Positions 1 to 8,227 of a DNA stretch of 18,260 nt are shown here, piece by piece (positions within the stretch are counted from its first letter, which is position 1; every line of letters starts with the position of its first letter). The DNA lies in contig CABUDZ010000038.1 of assembly GCA_902490445.1 (NCBI GenBank), forward strand, positions 1 to 18,260, read 5' to 3'. A program made the translations under genes and the position numbers. The stretch comes from an uncultured Collinsella sp. (GTDB lineage: Bacteria > Actinomycetota > Coriobacteriia > Coriobacteriales > Coriobacteriaceae). Below the pieces are notes generated by a model, which worked only from the letters and a program-made list of their open reading frames with translations, did not search any database and was not told where the DNA came from.

Positions 1-184
1 ATGCCTTCAAATATGCGATCCAGAAACACAAAACAGCAGATAGAATGCTCTTTTTCAAAAAGTACACGTCCCGAAACTTACCAAGACTTCATATCCAGTT
101 ACCGTTCACGGTCGCCGATTACCGCCCACCGATTCAAACAAGAAATATGTCGCCAAAAGCAGGTCATCTACCTGCATGGTTAGA

Positions 185-206
185 TTTTGGTCAGCTTTTG
201 GTCAGC
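185..206. repeat. Perfect 11-bp tandem direct repeat upstream of the first gene
   Basis: TTTTGGTCAGC occurs twice back to back (185-195 and 196-206), followed at once by TGAGC. A unit of 11 bp places both copies on nearly the same helical face, as expected for a cooperative operator. It ends 55 bp before the start codon at 262, in the AT-richer leader. The operator role is inferred; no clear -35/-10 pair was recognised around it. Confidence 0.5.
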
Positions 207-261
207 TGAGCGGCAAGTTCCAGCTGATACGTTTTTGCTACCCAAAAGGAGGCGGTAGCTC

Positions 262-1260
262 ATGACCCATTGCAATGACCAGCTCATCGACCAACTGCTC
301 ACTCAAGCCGAACAAGAGGGGCGCTGCCTGATTCCCCCGAGCACGGCGATCCGAAAAGCGCTCCTTCGGCGCGCCGGCGGCACGGTTGTCTCGCCCATGC
401 CGGGGTTGTTTGCGCGAAAAACGCGCTGGGATGAACTCAACCGAGCGCAACGCCATTGCGAGATTATCCGCGCCCTTGCGATCATCCATCCCGATTGGAC
501 GTTCTGCTCGTTTTCGGCCGCCTGTCTGCTGGGGCTCGAGGTCTCGTGGCGACACCTGAACGTCGTGCATGTTTGCAGCTCGACAAAGCCGTCGGCTCGT
601 CCGGGCGCACATATTCAGCGACACCAGATTGAGCCGGCCGGAGCAATACGCAGAGCCGGCATATCGGTAACGCCGCCCATCCAAACGGCCACAGATTGCC
701 TGCTGCAAACTGGTTTTGCCGACGGCATGCCCATTGCCGATTCGGCGATCTCAAAGCTCGGCCTTGCGCCGGAACAGCTGATGGAGGCCGTTGAGCAACG
801 AGCGACTGCCCGCAATGGTCGCGCGATTCGCACCGCCCTCACAACGCTTAGATATGCCGACGCCCGCGCCGAGAGCGGCGGGGAATCGGTCGCCCGAGCC
901 ATCATGATCGAGACGGGCTTTGCGCCCGACTGGCTTCAATACAAGCTGACGGACCCCTTCGATTCGGCCAAGCCCATACGAACGGACTTTGCCTGGGAAC
1001 GCCAGGCGCGGGAACTCACGCTGGGCGAGCTCGACGGGCTCATCAAATATACCGACCAGACTATGCTGGCCGGACGCACCACCGCCGAGGCGCTCGTTGC
1101 CGAACGACAGCGCGAGGCGCATCTATCGCTCTACGGTCACCCTCTGCTGCGCTTTACCATCAGCGAGGTCCGCTCGGCAGGAGTGCTCGCCAAAAAGCTA
1201 CAGACGGCAGGCATCCGGCAGGCTGCGCTGCCGACATGGCTCAACGAGGTGGACCTGTAG
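262..1260 (+). CDS. AbiEi / DUF559-type protein (putative type IV antitoxin-like, endonuclease-fold C-terminus)
   Basis: This 332-residue soluble protein has no signal peptide or membrane segment. The start ATG at 262 is preceded by AAAAGGAGG at 244-252. The N-terminal half has the layout of actinobacterial AbiEi-type proteins: a short helical region, then a 'GLFARKTRWDELN' stretch where such proteins read 'PGvyar...W'. The C-terminal third resembles DUF559/Vsr-like nuclease folds, with Glu204 and Glu208 in ESGGES, Asp242 in RTDFAW, Glu256 and Asp258 in GELDG, Lys262-Tyr263, and a later LLRFT strand. AbiEi is the antitoxin of the AbiE type IV toxin-antitoxin system, but no AbiEii nucleotidyltransferase toxin lies beside it, so it may be an orphan or have another role. 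It converges on the purine operon across the repeat array. The family is fairly likely; the function is uncertain. Confidence 0.6.
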   Translation: MTHCNDQLIDQLLTQAEQEGRCLIPPSTAIRKALLRRAGGTVVSPMPGLFARKTRWDELNRAQRHCEIIRALAIIHPDWTFCSFSAACLLGLEVSWRHLNVVHVCSSTKPSARPGAHIQRHQIEPAGAIRRAGISVTPPIQTATDCLLQTGFADGMPIADSAISKLGLAPEQLMEAVEQRATARNGRAIRTALTTLRYADARAESGGESVARAIMIETGFAPDWLQYKLTDPFDSAKPIRTDFAWERQARELTLGELDGLIKYTDQTMLAGRTTAEALVAERQREAHLSLYGHPLLRFTISEVRSAGVLAKKLQTAGIRQAALPTWLNEVDL

Positions 1261-1283
1261 GAGCTGCTAGGCCACGCCTCGCC

Positions 1284-1750
1284 GGATCGCATCCCCCCTA
1301 TCTGGGCCGCGTTTTCCCAACGGCCACGCCAACGGAAAGCGCGTCCCAGCCTGGACGCTCAAAACGGGATGCATTTTCCGGATGGCGGGCCTGGAGGAAA
1401 GCGTGTCCCGAAATCCCGTCTCAGAGCTGGACAGGCTTTCCGGTTGAGTCCTTCAGCGGAAACCGCATCCCGGAATAAACACTCAAACTGGGATGCGCTT
1501 TCCAAACGACCGGCCAGCGGAAAACGCATCCCATTCTGAGGCATGATTCCGGGACGCAGCTTCCGGTTGAGGGTCGATCCGGAAAGCGCATCCCACTCCG
1601 GGGCTGGATTCCGGGACGTAGTTTCCGCCGAGGGCCCAAAAAGGAAAGCACATCCCGTTCTGAGTGCCAATTCTGGGATGTAATTTCCGCCGAGGGCTCC
1701 AAAGGGAAAGCGCATCCCATTCTGAGCGCCAAATCCGGGACGCAGTTTCC
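1284..1750. repeat. Array of inverted-repeat (hairpin) units with 62-bp period
   Basis: Seven units each consist of a 14-bp arm (consensus GGAAAGCGCATCCC), an 18-bp core and the inverted arm (GGGATGCGCTTTCC), separated by 15-16 bp. Left arms start at 1334, 1396, 1458, 1519, 1581, 1643 and 1705. Right arms start at 1366, 1428, 1490, 1551, 1613, 1675 and 1737. The step is 62 bp each time, except one of 61. An eighth, decayed unit precedes them: its right arm at 1304-1317 keeps the 62-bp register, while its left arm (1284-1295) is shortened and displaced. Half-sites therefore alternate in orientation about every 31 bp, close to three helical turns. The array fills the gap between a plus-strand gene (stop 1260) and the terminator of the minus-strand purine operon. 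Because 62 is not a multiple of 3, open frames crossing it change frame at each unit, which argues against coding. Function unknown; REP/BIME-like DNA or protein-binding sites are possible. Confidence 0.9.
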
Positions 1751-1767
1751 GTATGCGGAGGCGCTCC

Positions 1768-1803
1768 AAACAAAAGGCCTCGGCTCGCGATGGAGCCGGG
1801 GCC
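1768..1803 (-). terminator. Intrinsic terminator of the purine operon
   Basis: Read on the minus strand, an 11-bp stem (arms 1793-1803 and 1776-1786, one G-U pair) with loop 1787-1792 is followed by TTTTGTTT (1775-1768). It lies 70 bp downstream of the xdh stop codon and fits a Rho-independent terminator for the whole operon. Confidence 0.8.
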
Positions 1804-1872
1804 AAAGGCGCAGCATGTGCAGTTGGTGTTAAGCGCAAACAGCCCATCAGCAATGGCTGTCCGCACCCTACC

Positions 1873-4650
1873 CTACCCGCGGCGACGGACGCGGCTGTAT
1901 GGCGTATCCACCATGGGCAGATCGGGACGCAGCTTACCGTCAAACGCGCGGTAGGCGTTCTGCACGGCGGGCGCCGTGGGGATCGTTGCGATCTCGCCGA
2001 TGCCCTTGCCGCCATATGCCACAGGCAGTAGCTCGTCCTTCTCCACGTAAATGGCGTGGATATCCGGAATCTCGGGCGCACGGAACAGCCCGAGCGTGCC
2101 GTACCTTGCCTGGGGTACGCAGTCCTTGAGCGGCCAGTCCTCGGTAAGCGCATAGCCCATACCCATGAGCACGCCGCCTTCGATCTGACCCTGGATGGAG
2201 ATGGGGTTGACTACCTTGCCGGAATCGTGCGCGGCATAGACCTCGCTCACGCGGCCGTCATCATCCAAAATGACCACATGCGTGGCAAAGCCGTAGCAGA
2301 TGTGGCTCTTGGGGTTGGGAACGTCGGCGCCCAGCTTGTCGGTCGGCTCCAGGTACACGTAGCCAAACTCGCATCCCTCGAGCGCCTTGATGGCGGCCGT
2401 GGGATCCTGAGGATGCATGCCCTGGCCGGCGACGAGCTCCTGCGTGCGCAGCTGATAAGCGCGACCGTCGTCGTACTCGATCTTGACGCCGTCGCCATGC
2501 GCGCTCACGGGAGTATCAGGTGCAGGCTTGCCGGCCTCGATGTCAAGCATGGCATCGCGCAGCAGGAAGGCGGCACCGCGCACGGCCTCGCCGGTCACGA
2601 CCGTCTGACGCGAACCAGACGTGGTGCCGGAATCGGGAGCGTTCTCGGTGGAGCACTCGCCGTTGGCAATGCAGCGAAGCGGCAGGCCGCACGCCTCGGC
2701 AACGTCCTGCAAAAAGACGGTGTTGCAGCCCTGGCCGATGTCGGACGTGGCGGCATAGACCACGGCCACGCCGTTCTCGACGCGAATCTTGCAGCGGCCG
2801 GCATCGGGCAGGCCAACGCCCACGCCGGCGTTCTTCATGGCGCAGGCGATACCGGCGTGTCCGGGATGCGCATAGTAGGCATCCTTGACCTCGAGCAGCG
2901 TCTCCTTCAGCGCCGTGGAGCAGTCGGCAATCTGGCCGTTGGGCAAAACCTCGCCCGGCTCGATGGCGTTTCGGTAGCGAATCTCCCACGGATCCAGGCC
3001 GACCTTCTCGGCCAGCAGGTCGATCAGGCTCTCGAGCGCAAACTCGGATTGGCAAACGCCAAAGCCGCGGTACGCACCGGCGGGCGGGTTGTTGGTGTAG
3101 TAGCCAAAACCGCGAATGTCGGTGTTCTGGTACTTGTAGGGACCGACGGCATGCGTGCAGGCACGCTCGAGCACCGGGCCGCACAGCGAAGCGTAGGCGC
3201 CGGTATCAAAGTTGATCTCGCAATCCAGGCCGGTAAAGTTGCCTTCGGCATCGCAGCCCAGTGTAAAGGTGCCGTCCATGGCATGACGCTTGGGATGGAA
3301 CGCGAGCGACTCAGCGCGCGTGAGCTTGCACTTCACAGGACGCTGGAGCTTATAGGCAGCAAGCGCGGCCAGGTGCTGGATGGATACGTCCTCCTTACCG
3401 CCAAAGCCGCCACCCACGAGCATGGTCTCGACGACCACACGCTCGGGTTCGTTATCCCAGCCAAACATGTGGGCGCACTCTTTGCGCGTGTCGTAGGCGC
3501 CCTGGTCGGTCGACTGCACCTTGACGCCGTTCTTGTACGGGAAGGCAACGGCGCACTCGGGCTCCAAGAAGGCATGCTCGGTAAAGGGCGTGGTAAAGCG
3601 CTGCGTCACGGTGAACGCGCTCTCTGCCAGCGCCTTGGCGGCGTCGCCGCGCGTCACATGGCGGCTCTGGCACACGTTGTCCTTGAGCTCCACCGTGTTG
3701 CCAAAGGCAAAGAAGCTGTCATGCAGGCGTGGGGCGTCGGCGGCCTTGGCCTCGACAATGTTGCGCACGGGCTCCAGCGGCTCGTAATCGATCTTTACGA
3801 GCTTCTTGGCCTTCTCGAGCGTCGCCTCGTCCTCGGCAACCACCAGCACGATGGCATCGCCCACGCAGCGGGTGATATCGCCCGCCGCGATCATGACGTC
3901 CCAGTCCTGGATAAGGTGGCCGACTTGGTTGACCGGCACGTCCTCGGCGCGCAGGATGCCCACCACGCCGGGCAGGGCCTCGGCCTTGGAAGTGTCGATG
4001 GAGAGCACGCGGGCGCGCGGATACTTGGAGCGCACGGCGCTGGCGTAGGTCAGACCTGGCTGATCGAGCTCGTCGATGTCGTCGGGATACTTGCCCTCGC
4101 CGAGCACCTTCTTGCGCACGTCGATACGGAAGGCGCGCTTGCCTACGCCGTAGTTGTCGCCGCGCTCCAGATCCTCGTCGATCTGCTTTTCGCCGCGGAG
4201 CACCGCAGCGGCCAGCGAAATGCCCTCGATAATCTTCTTGTAGCCGGTGCAGCGGCAGACGTTGCCGCGGATGGCGTACTTGATCTGCTCCTCGGTGGGC
4301 TCGGGGTCCTCGGCGATGAGCGCTGCACCCGCCATGACCATGCCGGGGATGCAAAAACCGCACTGCACGGCGCCCACGGCGCCAAAGGCGTACACAAAGG
4401 CCTCGCGCACGTCCTCGGGCAGGCCCTCGACGGTCACGATGTTACGGCCGGCGGCAAGAGCGGTGGTCAGCACGCACGCCTTGACGGCCGCGCCGTCTAC
4501 ATGGATGGTGCAGGTACCGCAGGCGCCCTCGGAGCAGCCGTCCTTAGCGGAATGGATATGCAGGTCGTCGCGCAAGTAGCGGAGCAGCGGCTTGTTCTGA
4601 GTCGTCGTGCGCTCGACGCCGTTAACGGTAAAAGTGAATTCCTGTGCCAT
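1873..4650 (-). CDS. xdh: Xanthine dehydrogenase, fused [2Fe-2S] and molybdopterin subunits (selenium-dependent type)
   Basis: This 925-residue enzyme would hydroxylate purines (hypoxanthine/xanthine to urate, or the reverse under anaerobic conditions) in the cytoplasm. Residues 1-150 are a plant-type plus helical [2Fe-2S] domain with Cys39, 44, 47, 59 and Cys97, 100, 132, 134. From about residue 175 it is a molybdenum-hydroxylase large subunit, with GGGFGGKED (413-421), GAYRGFG (525-531), IGQGCNT (638-644) and GKGIGE (881-886), whose Glu886 sits where the catalytic base is expected. The fusion and length match E. coli XdhD/YgfN and the Se-dependent XDH family. Linkage to ygfK and ssnA supports a labile-selenium cofactor, but there is no selenocysteine codon and no maturation gene here. 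There is no FAD-binding subunit in the operon. Its start lies 12 bp after the ferredoxin stop, so it is co-transcribed as the last gene. Substrate could be another N-heterocycle. Confidence 0.88.
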   Translation of the reverse strand: MAQEFTFTVNGVERTTTQNKPLLRYLRDDLHIHSAKDGCSEGACGTCTIHVDGAAVKACVLTTALAAGRNIVTVEGLPEDVREAFVYAFGAVGAVQCGFCIPGMVMAGAALIAEDPEPTEEQIKYAIRGNVCRCTGYKKIIEGISLAAAVLRGEKQIDEDLERGDNYGVGKRAFRIDVRKKVLGEGKYPDDIDELDQPGLTYASAVRSKYPRARVLSIDTSKAEALPGVVGILRAEDVPVNQVGHLIQDWDVMIAAGDITRCVGDAIVLVVAEDEATLEKAKKLVKIDYEPLEPVRNIVEAKAADAPRLHDSFFAFGNTVELKDNVCQSRHVTRGDAAKALAESAFTVTQRFTTPFTEHAFLEPECAVAFPYKNGVKVQSTDQGAYDTRKECAHMFGWDNEPERVVVETMLVGGGFGGKEDVSIQHLAALAAYKLQRPVKCKLTRAESLAFHPKRHAMDGTFTLGCDAEGNFTGLDCEINFDTGAYASLCGPVLERACTHAVGPYKYQNTDIRGFGYYTNNPPAGAYRGFGVCQSEFALESLIDLLAEKVGLDPWEIRYRNAIEPGEVLPNGQIADCSTALKETLLEVKDAYYAHPGHAGIACAMKNAGVGVGLPDAGRCKIRVENGVAVVYAATSDIGQGCNTVFLQDVAEACGLPLRCIANGECSTENAPDSGTTSGSRQTVVTGEAVRGAAFLLRDAMLDIEAGKPAPDTPVSAHGDGVKIEYDDGRAYQLRTQELVAGQGMHPQDPTAAIKALEGCEFGYVYLEPTDKLGADVPNPKSHICYGFATHVVILDDDGRVSEVYAAHDSGKVVNPISIQGQIEGGVLMGMGYALTEDWPLKDCVPQARYGTLGLFRAPEIPDIHAIYVEKDELLPVAYGGKGIGEIATIPTAPAVQNAYRAFDGKLRPDLPMVDTPYSRVRRRG

Positions 4651-4662
4651 GGTGATTCCCTT

Positions 4663-5142
4663 CTACACGCCGGCGGCGATGCCGGTGCGGTCGTGGATGG
4701 CGCCATGCGGGCAGACGACGGCGCACATGCCGCACGACAGGCAGTCCGCGCCGTCGATATGGGCGCAGTTGTCCTCGATGCGGATAGCGCTGGCAGGGCA
4801 CTTTTTGGCGCACATGCCGCAACCGATGCAGCTCGTGTCGCAGATCTTGCGCGCAATGGCGCCCTTGTCGGTGTTGTTACAGCGCACCAGAATGTTCTGG
4901 TAGCCGGGAACGAAGGCAATCACGCGCTGCGGGCACGCCATGCCGCACAGGCCACAGCCCGTGCACTTGGAGCGATCCACGCGGGCGATGCCATCAACCA
5001 GCGCAATGGCGCCGTGGGGGCAGGCCGTGACGCAGGCGCCACAGCCAATGCAGCCTTCGCTGCAGCGGGCGTCGCCGCCTGCGGAGGCACAGCCGCTTCC
5101 GCAGGCAACGTAGGCCACGTTATGTTGAATGGATTTGGCCAT
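4663..5142 (-). CDS. RnfB-like polyferredoxin with four [4Fe-4S] motifs
   Basis: This 159-residue protein is built almost entirely of cluster motifs: C31xxCxxCxxxC41P, C60xxCxxCxxxC70P, C105xxCxxCxxxC115P and C134xxCxxCxxxC144P, so up to four [4Fe-4S] clusters. The extra cysteines at 14, 18, 27, 88 and 101 and the spacing between pairs resemble the C-terminal ferredoxin part of RnfB, but the RnfB membrane anchor and the rest of an Rnf complex are absent. It should carry electrons in the cytoplasm. The gene sits 11 bp after ygfK and 12 bp before xdh, so translation is probably coupled to both. That position suggests it wires XDH to the flavoprotein YgfK. ATG at 5142 is the only good start. The family is certain; the partner is inferred. 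Confidence 0.9.
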   Translation of the reverse strand: MAKSIQHNVAYVACGSGCASAGGDARCSEGCIGCGACVTACPHGAIALVDGIARVDRSKCTGCGLCGMACPQRVIAFVPGYQNILVRCNNTDKGAIARKICDTSCIGCGMCAKKCPASAIRIEDNCAHIDGADCLSCGMCAVVCPHGAIHDRTGIAAGV

Positions 5143-5153
5143 AAGAGACTCGC

Positions 5154-8153
5154 CTATTTCTTAAGAAGGTACGAATAGTTGTCGCGCACGGCCCTGATGG
5201 TCAGGCGGACGGCCTCGGGAAGACCGGTGTTGACGGCATCGACCGAGACGGTGCGGACCGTGCCGGCGACGCGGACTTTAAAGTGGTCCTCGTCCACAGC
5301 CAGGAAGCCCTCGTTCTCGGAGTTCTCCATGTCCTGCTCGCTCCAGAACAGGGTGAGCTTGTCCTTATAGGGACGACCCTCCTGGTAGGGGCAGAACACG
5401 GCGCAGTTGCCGCACTCGTTGCACATGCCGTCGACATGTACCACCTGATGCTTGGCCAGGCCCGGCACCTTAATTGCCACGTTGGCGCGGTTGGGGCACA
5501 CGTCGCAGCAGACCTCGCACACCGAGCCGCAGCCCAGGCAGCGGGTCTTGGTGCAGTTGCGCTTGTCGCGGCACAGCGACCCCTTGCGCTCGTAGCAGGT
5601 GTCCTCGCGACCGGCCTGCTCGTTGCAGTCGGCGTACTTGTTAAAGTCCACGCCGGCAATGGCACGGGCGACCTCGGCGGCGTCGGCGATAGCCTCGACC
5701 ACGGTGGCCGGACCGCGACGGCAGTCACCTGCAGCCCAGACGCCCTCGACGCCGGTGGAGGTGGCGGCAAGGCGGCCGCGACGGTCGTGCTCGACGCCCG
5801 CGGCGTCGTACAGGCTGGCATCGATGCCCTCGCCCACGGCGCAGATCACCGTGGTGGCGGCAAGCTCGACGGTCTCGCCCGTGGCGACAGGGCTACGACG
5901 GCCGCTTGCGTCCGGCTCGCCAAGCTCCATAACATCGCAGGTCAGCACGGCACCGTTGAGCGCCTTGGGCGCCAGCAGCTCGCAGAACTCAACGCCGTCG
6001 GCAAGAGCAAGATCGAGCTCTTCCTCGTCGGCGGGCATCTGCTTCTTGGTACGGCGATACACCAGGCGCACGTTCTTCACGCCAGCCAGGCGCTTGGCCA
6101 CGCGGGCCGCGTCCATGGCGGTATTGCCGGCGCCAATGACCACGACGTCCTTGCCCAGCTCGAGCTTCTCGCCCTTCTTGGCGGCCTCGAGGAACTCCAA
6201 CACGTCGAGCTCGGCACCCTCGCCCAAACCAGCGGAACCGGGCATCCAGGCACCGGTGGCCACGACCACGTCGGTAAAGCCCTGGGCCTTGAGCTCGTCA
6301 ATGGACTCCACGCGGGCGTTAAGCTGAACCTTGGCGCCAAAGGCCAGGCAGAGCTCGGCATCGTGGGAGATATCGTCGCTCGAGATGCGGAACTCGGGGA
6401 TCACGTGACGGACCACGCCGCCGAGCGAGTCGCGGGCCTCGAAGATGGTGACGGGCACGCCGGCACGCGTCAGGAAGAACGCCGTCGCCAGGCCGGCCGG
6501 GCCGCCGCCGATAACGGCAACGTTGCGCTCACCGTCGTTGGCGATAGCCTGGGCGCGCAGCTTGGGCAGCACGGCGGTCATGGCCTCGCGGGCGGCCTTG
6601 AGCTTGCTGGCGCGAATCTGGGCGCCCTCGGGCTCGTAAAATGCACGCTCGCAGGCACGGCCGCAGGGATGCGGGCAGATGGTGCCGGTAATGAACGGCA
6701 GGGCGTTGCGTTCGATGATGATGTTGAGTGCGTCCTCGTAGCGGCCCTCGTCAACAGCCGCCAGGTAGGCAGGAATATCCTGCTGGATGGGACAGCTCGT
6801 GCGGCACGGCGTGGTAAAGCAGTCGGAAAGCGGGCTCTTGCCGGCGACCTTGCGGTCGGGCAGCGGGCGCAGCGGCTTCTTATAGAGCGGGTTGGTGAGC
6901 GAGTCGGTCTGGATCGCGGTCACGGCCTCGAGAGAGACGCCCGCGAACGGCTTGCCATCCAGGTCGGTAAACTCGCCGGCCATCTGGCTAAAGCGCTCGT
7001 AGCCACCGGGCTTGAGCACGTCGGTCGCCAGGGTAACGGGCCAAATACCGGCATCGTACAGAGCGCGGATGTTGTAGACCGTGGCACCGCCGGAGTAGCT
7101 GATGCGCAGCTTGCCATCGAACTGCTCGGTAATGCGGCGGGCGGCCTCGATGGTCAGCGAGAACAGCGAACGGCCGGACATGTACATCTCGGTAGAAGGC
7201 AGCTCGTTCCTCGTCACGTCGACGGGGAACGTGTTGGTCAGCTTGACGCCAAACTCCAGGCCGCGCTCGGCGCACAGGGCAATCAGGCGCTCGAACATGG
7301 GCACGGCGTCGGCCCACTGCAGGTCCTCGCGGAAGTGCGTATCGTCGAAGACGATGTAGTCAAAGCCCAGCTCATTCAGACGCTGGCGGGCAAACTCATA
7401 GCCCAGCAGCGTGGGGTTGCACTTGATGTAGGTGTTGAGGCCCTTCTCGGTGATCAGATAGGTCGCGATGCGCTCGATCTCCGCTGGCGGGCAACCGTGC
7501 AGGGTAGACTCGGTGATAGAGTTGGAGACGCGCGCCGGAATGGACTCGACAAACGCGGCATCGACATGCTCAAACTGGTCCAGATTGGCGAGCGCCCATG
7601 TGCGACACTCGTTCCAGACGTCAGATCCGCTGGCGTCCTTCATGCCCTCGATGTAGGCGTCGACCTTGGGGCTCTTGATGCCCTCCAGGTCATAGCCCAC
7701 GGACATATTGAAGACAAAGCCGTCCGGGCTACCCAGGCCGTACTCGCGAGCGATCAGGTGGCAGGCGAACCATGCCTTCACGTACTCGGCAAAGGCCTGC
7801 GGAACCTCGAGCTCGGTCGACCACTCGCAGTTGTAGCACTCGTCCTGCGCCACAATGCAGGGCTTGTTGACGCAACGGGAAAGCTCCTCGCCGTCCATAA
7901 CCTGGACGGTCTTGAGCTCAAAGAAGCGAGAACCGGCCACATAAGAGGCCACGATGTTCTGGGCAAGCTGTGTATTGGGGCCGGCGGCCGGGCCAAACGG
8001 AGTCTCGATGCGCTCGTCAAAAATGGGAAGCGCGCCCTCCTGGTTGGTCGTGGCCATCTTGCGCACGCCAAAGACGGCGCCCTGAGTCTTGTGCTCCTCG
8101 ATGATCCAGTTCATCAGCTGCGAAAACGGGATCGGCCTCATGATGTCGCTCAT
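5154..8153 (-). CDS. ygfK: YgfK, putative selenate reductase / Fe-S flavoprotein oxidoreductase subunit
   Basis: This protein has 999 residues from ATG 8153, chosen because AGGAG lies 6 bp upstream; the frame stays open further upstream without an SD site. Residues 1-430 form a dihydroorotate-dehydrogenase-like TIM-barrel region. Next is a Fer4_20-type Fe-S domain (CFTTPCRTSC at 445-454 and CPHPCGRAC near 493-501). A glutamate-synthase-small-subunit/PreT-like oxidoreductase follows, with the FAD site GGGPAG near 549, NAD(P) site GAGNTA near 674 and WAAGDC near 806. The C-terminus has two Fe-S motifs (CLGCGSVCEVC at 872-882 and CNECGNCAVFCP at 911-922). Length and architecture match the YgfK family (about 1,000-1,030 residues). 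E. coli YgfK was named for selenate reduction, but the family clusters with purine-catabolic genes, and here an NAD(P)H-linked role beside XDH is more likely. It follows ssnA by 148 bp and precedes the ferredoxin by 11 bp. Confidence 0.9.
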   Translation of the reverse strand: MSDIMRPIPFSQLMNWIIEEHKTQGAVFGVRKMATTNQEGALPIFDERIETPFGPAAGPNTQLAQNIVASYVAGSRFFELKTVQVMDGEELSRCVNKPCIVAQDECYNCEWSTELEVPQAFAEYVKAWFACHLIAREYGLGSPDGFVFNMSVGYDLEGIKSPKVDAYIEGMKDASGSDVWNECRTWALANLDQFEHVDAAFVESIPARVSNSITESTLHGCPPAEIERIATYLITEKGLNTYIKCNPTLLGYEFARQRLNELGFDYIVFDDTHFREDLQWADAVPMFERLIALCAERGLEFGVKLTNTFPVDVTRNELPSTEMYMSGRSLFSLTIEAARRITEQFDGKLRISYSGGATVYNIRALYDAGIWPVTLATDVLKPGGYERFSQMAGEFTDLDGKPFAGVSLEAVTAIQTDSLTNPLYKKPLRPLPDRKVAGKSPLSDCFTTPCRTSCPIQQDIPAYLAAVDEGRYEDALNIIIERNALPFITGTICPHPCGRACERAFYEPEGAQIRASKLKAAREAMTAVLPKLRAQAIANDGERNVAVIGGGPAGLATAFFLTRAGVPVTIFEARDSLGGVVRHVIPEFRISSDDISHDAELCLAFGAKVQLNARVESIDELKAQGFTDVVVATGAWMPGSAGLGEGAELDVLEFLEAAKKGEKLELGKDVVVIGAGNTAMDAARVAKRLAGVKNVRLVYRRTKKQMPADEEELDLALADGVEFCELLAPKALNGAVLTCDVMELGEPDASGRRSPVATGETVELAATTVICAVGEGIDASLYDAAGVEHDRRGRLAATSTGVEGVWAAGDCRRGPATVVEAIADAAEVARAIAGVDFNKYADCNEQAGREDTCYERKGSLCRDKRNCTKTRCLGCGSVCEVCCDVCPNRANVAIKVPGLAKHQVVHVDGMCNECGNCAVFCPYQEGRPYKDKLTLFWSEQDMENSENEGFLAVDEDHFKVRVAGTVRTVSVDAVNTGLPEAVRLTIRAVRDNYSYLLKK

Positions 8154-8227
8154 AGTGAGCTCCTCTCTGTAACGCCCGGCGAGACCGCGCGGCGGGCGCA
8201 AATACGGTGTAGCGCTAGCACAGCGCC

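Noticed and set aside
1..183. Open frame of 60 codons at the left edge
   Set aside because: No family resemblance, no SD visible because it begins at the edge, and low-complexity basic composition. It may be chance or the tail of a gene outside the window.
1284..1750. CRISPR array
   Set aside because: Repeats alternate in orientation, the 'spacers' resemble one another, and no cas gene is present.
1284..1750. Integron attC cassette array
   Set aside because: No integrase, no cassettes between the hairpins, and units are only 62 bp apart with no coding sequence.
1359..2153. Open frames across the repeat array as a repeat protein
   Set aside because: The 62-bp period shifts frame at every unit, so no repeated peptide is conserved. 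The frame also overlaps the terminator and the end of xdh.
2056..5178. Very long plus-strand frame opposite xdh and the ferredoxin (1,040 codons)
   Set aside because: This is the mirror of GC-rich codon use in strongly recognised minus-strand genes; its Ala/Gly/Leu/His-rich product matches no family.
1873..8153. In-frame selenocysteine TGA in xdh or ygfK
   Set aside because: Both frames read through without any internal TGA. The selenium link of these families concerns the cofactor, not selenocysteine.
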